Below, in pieces: positions 17,907-25,546 of a stretch of 64,000 nucleotides of DNA. Numbering within the stretch: position 1 is the stretch's first letter; each line of letters starts with the position of its first letter. The position numbers were made by a program, and so were the translations under genes. Source of the stretch: Sedimenticola selenatireducens (GTDB lineage Bacteria > Pseudomonadota > Gammaproteobacteria > Chromatiales > Chromatiaceae); the NCBI RefSeq assembly GCF_007625115.1, contig NZ_VMNH01000004.1:124001-188000 (forward strand). Direction: 5' to 3'. The notes below the pieces were generated by a model. That model worked only from the letters and a program-made list of their open reading frames with translations, searched no databases and was not told where the DNA came from.

Positions 17907-19196
17907 CTAATCAACAAGCCTCGCCTCTTTACTGGGAGGCAGTAACGTCCTCAACTGCTCGACCACATCGGGGGCATCCCAGTGAATAGCACCATTCAAT
18001 CCATAGGCAATTTGTCCATCCGGGCCAATCACGAAAGTAGACGGGAATACCAGCACATGCCATTTCGCTGATTCTTTGCCATCCGGATCCAACAGCACCG
18101 GAAAATCCACTTTGACCTGCTGTAGGAAAGCCTGTATCTGCGCTACCTCTTCTGCGTAGTTGATTGATATCAACTCGAAAGACTCATTTTCCATCTGCTT
18201 GCGCAAATTGTTCAGTGAGGGGATCTCTTCAACACAGGGTCGACACCAACTTGCCCAGAAATTGATCACCGTGACTTTGTTACGATAATCCTGGATTGAC
18301 AGCGGGTGACCAGCAGAATTGGTCAGATTGATTGTCGGTGGCGTGGGCTCTCCCTTGAACGGTTTTAACTGAGAATCGAGACCACTGCCGGACACCGATG
18401 GTATTTCAGATAGTGGAAGCGCCACTCGAGGCGTCGTTGTCTTTTCCAGTAAATTCAGACTACTGACAATTTGTGAAGGAATTTGCTTTAGTGTATCCAG
18501 TGTGGCCGGAGTCTTGTCTTCGTCGTAATAGAGCGCAGTAACACCAGGCATAATTTTCATATAAACATTGGCACCTCCCTTTTCAAGGCGCGCGATCAGT
18601 TTATCCAGTTGCCAACGATTACCGCGTTTACCGGCTTGGTATAACACTATCGGCACATTAGTAGCGTCCACAATGGATTCAAACACAGGCTCCAGCCCCA
18701 GGGCAGGGATTGTCGCATAAAGTTCGGGAGAGAAAAGCACAGCGCCTGCGAGATAATTGTCGCTCAAACCTTCCGACTGTTGTTTTGCCTGCCACTCACG
18801 TATGCCACGTAATACGGGAATAGCCGAATAGCTGCTCCCCATTAGACTGACCATCTTTCCGGTTCTTTTATGAGCAGTATCGATCAGGGTCGCCACATAC
18901 TTCCCATCGATTGCGCGCATAGCCGAAGGTCCTTTAGGCAGAAAGAAACTCTCGGCCAGATCCACCATCCAGACTTCAACACCCAGTCGGGAAAGCTGCA
19001 ATGCGGTATCGTATATGCGGTCCGGTTTTCCCAGACCCGGTATAAACCAGATGGCCAGATGCTTCCCTGACGCAGGATAGTGAATGACATTAATATCCTG
19101 ATCCGATACCGCGACAGAAAACTCCAAGCTGGGCATCTCTTTGGCAAGCAAGGAACAGGAGAAGAAGGCACAAATTAATAGAATATGTAGTTTCAT
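17907..19196 (-). CDS. Alpha/beta-hydrolase-TlpA thioredoxin fusion, periplasmic
   Basis: A 429-aa exported protein with a signal peptide (residues 1-18). Residues ~35-250 look like an alpha/beta hydrolase: IWFIPGLGKPDR, and a nucleophile elbow G120-S-S122-Y-S in place of the canonical G-x-S-x-G. Residues ~285-425 are a TlpA/ResA-type thioredoxin domain with the redox pair W317-C318-R-P-C321, the cis-Pro region FPSTFVIG and NYAEEVAQIQAFL. TlpA-like proteins handle disulfides in the periplasm, often for cytochrome c or secreted enzymes. I do not know this domain pairing as a standard family. The cytochrome genes at 20.3-21.6 kb are near but on the other strand. Confidence 0.8.
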   Translation of the reverse strand: MKLHILLICAFFSCSLLAKEMPSLEFSVAVSDQDINVIHYPASGKHLAIWFIPGLGKPDRIYDTALQLSRLGVEVWMVDLAESFFLPKGPSAMRAIDGKYVATLIDTAHKRTGKMVSLMGSSYSAIPVLRGIREWQAKQQSEGLSDNYLAGAVLFSPELYATIPALGLEPVFESIVDATNVPIVLYQAGKRGNRWQLDKLIARLEKGGANVYMKIMPGVTALYYDEDKTPATLDTLKQIPSQIVSSLNLLEKTTTPRVALPLSEIPSVSGSGLDSQLKPFKGEPTPPTINLTNSAGHPLSIQDYRNKVTVINFWASWCRPCVEEIPSLNNLRKQMENESFELISINYAEEVAQIQAFLQQVKVDFPVLLDPDGKESAKWHVLVFPSTFVIGPDGQIAYGLNGAIHWDAPDVVEQLRTLLPPSKEARLVD

Positions 19197-19445
19197 TTTT
19201 ATAGTGCCAATAGCTTCAACTCTCTCTGAGGAGCATGAAAAGCTTTATAGACCTTGTCCCAGTCAATATTGCCTGAGTAGTGTTCAATCATGCTTTATAT
19301 AATCCAAGGCAAGAAAAGGTAGCATAGTGCAAAATTCAGTAAGCCAAGTGTGATAACAACTCTATAATAACCGAATCCGATGACTAATCGTTATTCTTCC
19401 TGTTTCTGACACAGGCATTTTCTAGTGCGATTTTACAAACCAGGA

Positions 19446-19994
19446 TTACTTTCTCCACTTCGCCCAAGGATCAATATCACTGCTAACAGAAGAACCTGAT
19501 GAATTGGAAGATTCACGCCCCTCCTTCCGAGAACCATCCCCAGCGCGATGATTAGAATGTCCATCGCTTCGTTTGATGCGGTAATGATTACCCGATCCCG
19601 TGCGATCTCCTGCCCCTTGCCCCCGCTCAGCCGATTGCTTAGCACGTTTCTCACGTAACATTTCGGCTTCTTCCAGACTCAATTCCGCAGGCTCACCCGG
19701 TGTTTGACCTTCGGGTACAATCCGATCCCTGGGAGATAACTCAAACTGTTCGGCGCTCGCTCTCGGTAAGTTTTTAAATTTGTACAAATAGAAGGCTTCA
19801 ACTTTTTCACGCGCCCACTCTGTTTTTTTAAGAAACTTCATACTGGATTCGATACTGGGGTTGGTTTTGAAGCAGTTGACATTTAAATAGGCATAGAGAA
19901 TATCGAAACCGTAATGATCAACCATTTCAGTTAACAATTTTTTTAAACTCACACCGTGCAGGGGGTTGTTCGTATAATCAATCTCATCATTCAT
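19446..19994 (-). CDS. VF530-family DNA-binding-like protein with long C-terminal extension
   Basis: A 182-aa protein. Residues ~5-75 match the VF530/DUF2132 family ([30 protein letters not shown]-like, [13 protein letters not shown]), normally a stand-alone protein of about 75-90 aa with a DNA-binding-like fold. An unusual tail follows: a conserved-looking [16 protein letters not shown] segment, a charged helix, then a Gly/Ser/Arg/His-rich low-complexity end finishing [11 protein letters not shown] 19994 is chosen over a TTG at 20006; both have weak ribosome sites. Confidence 0.72.
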   Translation of the reverse strand: MNDEIDYTNNPLHGVSLKKLLTEMVDHYGFDILYAYLNVNCFKTNPSIESSMKFLKKTEWAREKVEAFYLYKFKNLPRASAEQFELSPRDRIVPEGQTPGEPAELSLEEAEMLREKRAKQSAERGQGAGDRTGSGNHYRIKRSDGHSNHRAGDGSRKEGRESSNSSGSSVSSDIDPWAKWRK

Positions 19995-20295
19995 TGCAAT
20001 GTCCAATCAAGGCAGTAACGGCACATTATACCAGCCGCAGCACAGACAAAATACAGACGCCCAAATCACTCTGATCAATCGAGAAAATGCCTGACTTTAC
20101 CCCTTTTAATCCTGAGCACCCATTTATTTTCCTGGGTCGATAATACCCAAAGCCAACCGGACTTATCATTCTTAAGCTATCCTTAAGAAATAAAGCTTAC
20201 CCTCAGTAAGCTTTTTGGCTCCAGAGCTAATGGTGCCCGGCGTCTGAACAGACGGCATCGGCATTACTTCACTGCACAGAGTAAAGGGGATAAAG
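19995..20295. other. Gap with terminator-like hairpins before the cytochrome genes
   Basis: No gene seen. It holds a perfect 8-bp repeat TTCTTAAG / CTTAAGAA (20169-20189), the terminator-like hairpin listed separately at 20192-20216, and a CGTCTG-AA-CAGACG hairpin (about 20240-20253) in the probable leader of the cytochrome gene. A weak -10-like TTATAC near 20024 could drive a short leader or small RNA; this is speculative. Confidence 0.4.
20192..20216 (+). terminator. Terminator-like hairpin upstream of cytochrome c gene
   Basis: A 9-bp perfect stem (AAAGCTTAC / GTAAGCTTT) with a CCTCA loop is followed by T residues on the + strand. No + strand gene ends just before it: the nearest gene upstream is on the - strand. 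It may end a short RNA, act as an attenuator for the cytochrome transcript, or be a relic. Confidence 0.6.
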
Positions 20296-21021
20296 ATGAA
20301 AATATATGTTACCGCTCACAGGGCATGGGGTTCGATTTTGGCAGGGCTCATGCTCATGACACTTGCAGTTTCGTTGCAGGCCGAAGAACTGGAATCGGCT
20401 ATTGCCAGAGGTGGGGTACTCTATGACAAATGGTATAAGGTAATAGATGTTGATGCCCCGGCAACACCCCATACTCTTTATCCGACAGATAAAAAATATG
20501 CAAAAGATGCAAAAAACAATTGGCGCTGCAAGGAGTGCCATGGCTGGGATTACCAGGGTAAAGACGGTGCCTATAGCAAGGGCAAGCATCACTCCGGTGT
20601 GATCGGCATCAATGGCGCCAAGGGCAAGGATGTTAATGAGATCATTGCACTTCTGAGCGCACCGACCCATGGTTATGGCGACAAGCTCAGCGCCGGCGAT
20701 CTGAATGACCTGGCGCTGTTTGTCAGTCAGGGGCAGGTGGACATGGACCGGTACATCGACCGGGCCAGCAAAGCTCCGAAGGGCGATCAGGCGAAAGGTG
20801 AGGCCTACTTCAATACCATTTGTGCCAAGTGCCATGGAAAGGATGGTCTGCAGCCCAAAGAGATGCCGCCGCTCGGATCGCTAATGGGCAATCCCTGGGA
20901 AGTGATGCACAAGATCCTGAATGGCCAGCCAGCAGAATCCATGCCGTCACTGCGCGCCCTGGATCACCAGATCACGGCAGATATTCTGGCGCATATCACC
21001 ACGCTGCCAAAAGAGCGTTGA
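20296..21021 (+). CDS. Periplasmic di-haem c-type cytochrome
   Basis: A 241-aa exported cytochrome c. The signal peptide ends near VSLQA-EE. Two haem motifs are present: CKECH (C78) in the first domain and CAKCH (C176) in the second, which has the short class I layout with a Met-containing C-terminal segment. It probably shuttles electrons in the periplasm. It precedes a NapC-type tetrahaem protein, with a strong terminator between the two. The physiological partner is not visible in the window. Confidence 0.88.
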   Translation: MKIYVTAHRAWGSILAGLMLMTLAVSLQAEELESAIARGGVLYDKWYKVIDVDAPATPHTLYPTDKKYAKDAKNNWRCKECHGWDYQGKDGAYSKGKHHSGVIGINGAKGKDVNEIIALLSAPTHGYGDKLSAGDLNDLALFVSQGQVDMDRYIDRASKAPKGDQAKGEAYFNTICAKCHGKDGLQPKEMPPLGSLMGNPWEVMHKILNGQPAESMPSLRALDHQITADILAHITTLPKER

Positions 21022-21030
21022 GTACAAAAG

Positions 21031-21056
21031 CCCCCGGTCGACCCGGGGGTTTTTTT
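21031..21056 (+). terminator. Rho-independent terminator after the di-haem cytochrome gene
   Basis: A 7-bp GC stem (CCCCCGG / CCGGGGG) with a TCGAC loop is followed by seven T residues. It lies 9 bp after the cytochrome stop codon and 25 bp before the NapC-type gene. Confidence 0.93.
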
Positions 21057-21081
21057 GGCCATCAAATAACAGGCCCATTGT

Positions 21082-21609
21082 ATGAAAAGAAGCATTGTAG
21101 TCATTTTTCTGGTCGGCATGGCGCTGGGTGGTGCTCTACTACTGGGGTCACTTGCTGCCTTTGAATACACCAACACCACAGAATTCTGTATCTCGTGTCA
21201 CGAAATGGAACAGACGGTCTATCAGGAGTATCTGAAATCGCCCCACTACAAGACCCCCTCCGGTGTGACGGCCGGTTGTCCGGATTGCCATGTGCCGCGC
21301 GCGTGGGGTCCAAAGATCGTTCGCAAGATCCAGGCGACCAACGAGTTGTACCAGAAGTTTGTCACTGGCAGCATAGCCACGCCGGAACTGTTCGAGGAGA
21401 AGCGGCTGGAGCTGGCGGAACATGTCTGGGACTACATGGATAAGACGGACTCAAGAGAGTGCCGGGCATGTCACAATCAGTCCCGGATGGACTTTCACAA
21501 GCAATCACGCCGCGCCCAAGAGAAAATGGAACAAGGGTTGCTAGATGGCAAAACCTGTATCGATTGTCACAAGGGCATTGCCCATAAAAAACCGCGTGAA
21601 GACGATTAG
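21082..21609 (+). CDS. NapC/NirT/NrfH-family tetrahaem cytochrome c
   Basis: A 175-aa membrane-anchored quinol dehydrogenase-type cytochrome. One N-terminal transmembrane helix (residues ~5-27) is followed by four haem motifs: CISCH (C36), CPDCH (C66), CRACH (C127) and CIDCH (C159). The family takes electrons from the quinol pool and gives them to periplasmic reductases. No terminal reductase gene adjoins it here; the di-haem cytochrome upstream is the only visible candidate partner, though a terminator separates them. Confidence 0.92.
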   Translation: MKRSIVVIFLVGMALGGALLLGSLAAFEYTNTTEFCISCHEMEQTVYQEYLKSPHYKTPSGVTAGCPDCHVPRAWGPKIVRKIQATNELYQKFVTGSIATPELFEEKRLELAEHVWDYMDKTDSRECRACHNQSRMDFHKQSRRAQEKMEQGLLDGKTCIDCHKGIAHKKPREDD

Positions 21610-21834
21610 GATGCCAAAAATCCTGGGAGCATTAGCCTGATCTGGCTAACAAAATGTAGCCCGACGCAACGTAAATAAAGATAGAAAATAACAACTCATA
21701 GCAGTAGATAAAATTATCATGGGCTCACTATAATCCCAACAGGATCAGAGAGAAAAAGACGCGGGTATTCTCTCTGACCCTTTCTATGTCTTCAGTTATT
21801 TAATCTGAAGTTTGGGATAGCTTTTCGGTTTCAC

Positions 21835-22629
21835 TTAGTAACCCAAATCATTTACCCACTGCACTGTCGCCTGCAGACCTTCACTGATTGCGTCCAGATG
21901 ACCCGCATTAACCTCCACAACTGAATTCTTGGGATGGGTAAGAATAGCTGGCAAAAGTAAATTATTAGCGTAACGAATTCCGGGATCCTTTTTACCTATG
22001 ACAACAAGCACGGGCAGAGGCTGCGGAAAACTGGATGCGCTCTTCTCCATACTTGCCAACCCCTTGGGATCAAAAAATGAAGCGTAAACTTTAGCGCGCA
22101 TGGAAATAGATTGTGAGCGACCACCGCTGTTTGGATCCTCAAAACTTGCCTTGTCCTCGCCCTTTCCAGCATCAACCATTTTTCTGGCCTTTTGATAGGC
22201 CTTACCGAACTTTTTGATCCACCCCTTAGCATCAGGTATATGTCCGGGCGCAATAGCGATGACACCGTCAACCTTATGGCCTGCACCCGCATAGGCGAAG
22301 GCACCATTAGCGCCAAAACTCATACCGCCGACAAGAATATACTTTGCTCCTGCAGCACGTAATTTTTCTGCTTCAGCATCAATTTCCATCAGAGTTTTCT
22401 GATAATCAACATCATACTTTCTGGCACCACCCCAAGTCATGGTTGGCTGAACCACCCGATAGCCTGCTTTTTCTAGGGCACTTGCGAGGCTGTTGGTATG
22501 AAAAGGCCTCTCGTCCCACTTGCCATGCATGAGAATAATACCCACGTCATTCGGAGCTGCGAAGGCCACACTTGCAAAAAAGCCTAGCCACAGAATAAGA
22601 CCGCGTAGAGCAATTCGATAGAAGCGCAT
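21835..22629 (-). CDS. Exported alpha/beta hydrolase
   Basis: A 264-aa protein with a signal peptide (ending VAFAA) and an alpha/beta hydrolase core: VGIILMHGKWDERP (oxyanion region), VGGMSFGANGA (nucleophile elbow G-M-S-F-G), VLVVIGKKDPGI (acid region) and NAGHLDA (catalytic His). It resembles dienelactone-hydrolase-type or lysophospholipase-type enzymes, but the substrate cannot be told. It is monocistronic on the - strand. Confidence 0.8.
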   Translation of the reverse strand: MRFYRIALRGLILWLGFFASVAFAAPNDVGIILMHGKWDERPFHTNSLASALEKAGYRVVQPTMTWGGARKYDVDYQKTLMEIDAEAEKLRAAGAKYILVGGMSFGANGAFAYAGAGHKVDGVIAIAPGHIPDAKGWIKKFGKAYQKARKMVDAGKGEDKASFEDPNSGGRSQSISMRAKVYASFFDPKGLASMEKSASSFPQPLPVLVVIGKKDPGIRYANNLLLPAILTHPKNSVVEVNAGHLDAISEGLQATVQWVNDLGY

Positions 22630-22824
22630 GCAGTTTCCCTCAGTAAAAATAATGGGATATAAAAGTGGTCAAACGCAGAGAGAATAGGCGCCATTTTCCA
22701 CACCAGTCAAGTGGTATATTCCTACTTGCACTTGACCCCAATCGGCCAAGCGACAACAGCAATTCCAGATCCAATTAATGACTTAGTGCGACAAAGCAAA
22801 GTAGCGTGGAGTTTTCAGCATCGT

Positions 22825-23595
22825 TCAATTCAACGAGAAATGATCCGCATCCAGATGCGCAGGAAAAGACTGACGGTATTCTGTGAGTGCTGCATAATTC
22901 AGCGACTGGGTAAACAGGCCGGCTTCACTTCCTGCACTTAACAGTTCTTCCCCTTGTGGAGAGATCACCACACTATCACCACTGTAGGCAATCTCATTGC
23001 CATCGACACCGACCCGATTAACACCCACGACATAGCAGATGTTTTCTATAGCTCGCGCCTTAAGCAGACTCTGCCAGTGTAATCGTCTGCGTTCCGGCCA
23101 GTTGGCAACGTAAAGCAGCAGGTCATAGTGGCTGTTATTCCGGCTCCAGACAGGAAAGCGCAGGTCATAACAGATCAATGGACAGATTCGCCAGCCTTTG
23201 AGATTCACCACCAACCGTTCAGCACCTGCGGTGTAGTGATGGTGTTCATCCGCCATACGGAACAGGTGACGCTTGTCGTAATAGGCGAAGCTGCCATCTG
23301 GTCGCATCCAGATAAGGCGATTATAAAAACGGTCATCGGCCTCAATGATCAATGATCCGGCGATCACTGCCCCACTCTGACGTGCCATGCGGGTCAGCCA
23401 TTGAACACTTTCGCCGGTCATGCTTTCAGCTTGCCTGGAAGAGTCCAGTGAAAAGCCCGTGTTAAACATCTCAGGCAACAGGATCAGATCGCTCTGTGGT
23501 GCGCTGGAGATCAATCCTTCAAAGCGTTGGCGATTCGCTTCGGGATCATGCCACTCAATCTGATCTTGAATAAAGGTTGTAATTAGATCCTGCAC
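22825..23595 (-). CDS. yafV: Omega-amidase / carbon-nitrogen hydrolase (YafV-like)
   Basis: A 256-aa nitrilase-superfamily amidase with the catalytic triad in order: Glu in LLPEMFNTGF, Lys in YYDKRHLFR and Cys in LICYDLRFP. YafV-type enzymes hydrolyse 2-oxoglutaramate or the keto-methionine amide analogue. It begins with GTG and overlaps the end of the upstream aminotransferase gene by 13 bp, a pairing known from methionine salvage, where the glutamine-dependent transaminase and the omega-amidase act in sequence. Confidence 0.87.
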   Translation of the reverse strand: MQDLITTFIQDQIEWHDPEANRQRFEGLISSAPQSDLILLPEMFNTGFSLDSSRQAESMTGESVQWLTRMARQSGAVIAGSLIIEADDRFYNRLIWMRPDGSFAYYDKRHLFRMADEHHHYTAGAERLVVNLKGWRICPLICYDLRFPVWSRNNSHYDLLLYVANWPERRRLHWQSLLKARAIENICYVVGVNRVGVDGNEIAYSGDSVVISPQGEELLSAGSEAGLFTQSLNYAALTEYRQSFPAHLDADHFSLN

Positions 23596-24734
23596 AACAA
23601 CTCCGCCGCTTTGATGAGGGTTTCATCCTCTTTGGCAAAACAGAAACGCACATACTTTGTTTCGGGTGGCTCCTTATAGAACACCGAAACGGGTATGGCC
23701 GCTACACCTTTTTCACGCGTCAACCACTCGGCCATTGCACGATCATCCAGACTACTGATTTCACTGTAGTCCATTAATTGAAAAAAAGTACCGGCCGCTG
23801 GGGTGAATTGAAACCGGGAACCGACCATCTGTTCACAGAACAGATCACGCTTGTTTTGATAAAAAGCAGGTAGCTGTTGATAGTGCTCGGGACAATCCCG
23901 CATAAAATCGGCCAGGGCCAATTGAATGGGCGTGACAGCTACAAAGGTGACGTATTGATGAACTTTTCGGAATTCAGCCGTCAGTGTCGCGGGAGCAATA
24001 CAGTAGCCCGTCTTCCAACCCGTTACATGATAGGTCTTGCCGAACGAGAAGATGACGAAGGCCCGGGCCGCCAATTCATCATGCAGCAACAGGCTCTGGT
24101 GTGTTTCGCCATCAAACACCAGATGCTCATACACTTCATCTGAGAGCAGCAGTATATCGGTATCACTAACCAACGCTGCAAGCGTTGCCAGATCTTCCGC
24201 CGATAATGTGGCCCCGGTTGGATTGTGCGGGGAATTAAGAATAATCATCCGTGTTTTAGGATTAATCGCATCCTTCACCCGCTGCCAGTCTATCTTGAAC
24301 TCAGGTGGCAACAGCGGCAGATGAATGGCTCGTCCACCACTCAGTTCAATGGCCGGCTCATAACTGTCATAGGCGGGATCAAACACAATCACTTCATCGC
24401 CCGGCGAGATGCAGGCTGTGATGGCGCAATAGATTGCCTCAGTAGCACCAGGGGTAACCGTTACTTCCAGATCAAACGACACATGCCGGTCATATCGTTG
24501 CCGAATCTTCGTGGCAATCGCCTCCCGAAGACTTGTAACACCGGCCATAGGGGCATACTGGTTATGGCCCTGTTGGATATGGAAATCCACCCGGTCCAGT
24601 AGCCCTTGAGGTGCACTGAAATCAGGAAAACCCTGCCCCAAATTTATCGCATGGTGTTTATTGGCCAGCTCACCAATAACGGTAAAGATGGTGGTCCCTA
24701 CCTGAGGAAGCTTACTATTGATTGTGATGGTCAT
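23583..24734 (-). CDS. ybdL: Methionine/glutamine-type aminotransferase (YbdL-like)
   Basis: A 383-aa PLP-dependent fold type I aminotransferase. Visible features are LGQGFPDFSAP, VTPGATEAIYCAI, NSPHNPTG, SDEVYEHLVF, and the PLP-lysine motif FSFGKTYHVTGWK. The close match in layout to YbdL suggests transamination of 4-methylthio-2-oxobutyrate with glutamine or another amino donor. Translational overlap with the omega-amidase gene supports this role. Confidence 0.88.
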   Translation of the reverse strand: MTITINSKLPQVGTTIFTVIGELANKHHAINLGQGFPDFSAPQGLLDRVDFHIQQGHNQYAPMAGVTSLREAIATKIRQRYDRHVSFDLEVTVTPGATEAIYCAITACISPGDEVIVFDPAYDSYEPAIELSGGRAIHLPLLPPEFKIDWQRVKDAINPKTRMIILNSPHNPTGATLSAEDLATLAALVSDTDILLLSDEVYEHLVFDGETHQSLLLHDELAARAFVIFSFGKTYHVTGWKTGYCIAPATLTAEFRKVHQYVTFVAVTPIQLALADFMRDCPEHYQQLPAFYQNKRDLFCEQMVGSRFQFTPAAGTFFQLMDYSEISSLDDRAMAEWLTREKGVAAIPVSVFYKEPPETKYVRFCFAKEDETLIKAAELLCRI

Positions 24735-24847
24735 ATGTCATATGCGTCAAACAACGGCCCGATGAAAGCCTAGTGTGCCAAATAGTTTCATCAGTTGATA
24801 GCTGAACTATTGGGCAAATGGCCCCAGATTCCCTATTCTATAGTCCT

Positions 24848-25546
24848 ATGCAGAATAAACCGCTACTTGTTATTGAAGAGCTCTATCACAGCTACCAGGA
24901 AGGTGGCGATAGCCGGCCTATCCTTAATGGTATTAATCTACAGGTTGCAGAACATGAGTGTATTGCCTTGCTGGGCCGTAGCGGCTCCGGTAAATCGACA
25001 CTCCTGAATATGCTGGCAGGGATTGATACGCCTCAGCAGGGCTGTATTAACATCATGGGTCAGGCAATCCATGATCTCTCTGAACGGGAACGCACCCTGT
25101 TAAGACGTCGCCATATCGGTTTCGTCTACCAGTTCTTCAACCTGATTCCAACCCTGACTGTCGCCGAGAATATCGGCCTACCGCTGGAGCTGAATGGCCA
25201 CAAGGAACGTGAGATCAAAAAGCTGGTGGGATTGATACTCTCGGACATCGGACTCGGCAACCGCTGGAATGCCTACCCTGACCAACTTTCAGGCGGCGAG
25301 CAACAGCGAATAGCCATTGCCCGCGCCCTGGTTCACAATCCGGCTATTGTGCTGGCCGATGAGCCAACCGGTAATCTGGATGCAGAGACAGGTGAGCATA
25401 TAATGCGCATCCTGCTGGGGCTCTCGAAACAACTCAAACGCACCCTGATCATTGTCACCCACAGTCTGGAGGTGGCAGAGAAGGCCGACCGTATCCTGAC
25501 CCTGAATGATGGGACACTGAGTACCCACGGGGATCCCCATTGGTAG
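24848..25546 (+). CDS. ABC transporter ATP-binding protein (LolD/AttE-like)
   Basis: A 232-aa ABC ATPase: Walker A GRSGSGKST, signature LSGGEQQRIAIARAL, Walker B IVLADEPTG and the H-loop VTHS. It belongs to the LolD/MacB-type group that pairs with FtsX-like permeases. The start is ATG 24848 to match the family N-terminus; another in-frame ATG lies at 24818. Neither has a good ribosome site. Its end overlaps the permease gene by 7 bp. Confidence 0.9.
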   Translation: MQNKPLLVIEELYHSYQEGGDSRPILNGINLQVAEHECIALLGRSGSGKSTLLNMLAGIDTPQQGCINIMGQAIHDLSERERTLLRRRHIGFVYQFFNLIPTLTVAENIGLPLELNGHKEREIKKLVGLILSDIGLGNRWNAYPDQLSGGEQQRIAIARALVHNPAIVLADEPTGNLDAETGEHIMRILLGLSKQLKRTLIIVTHSLEVAEKADRILTLNDGTLSTHGDPHW

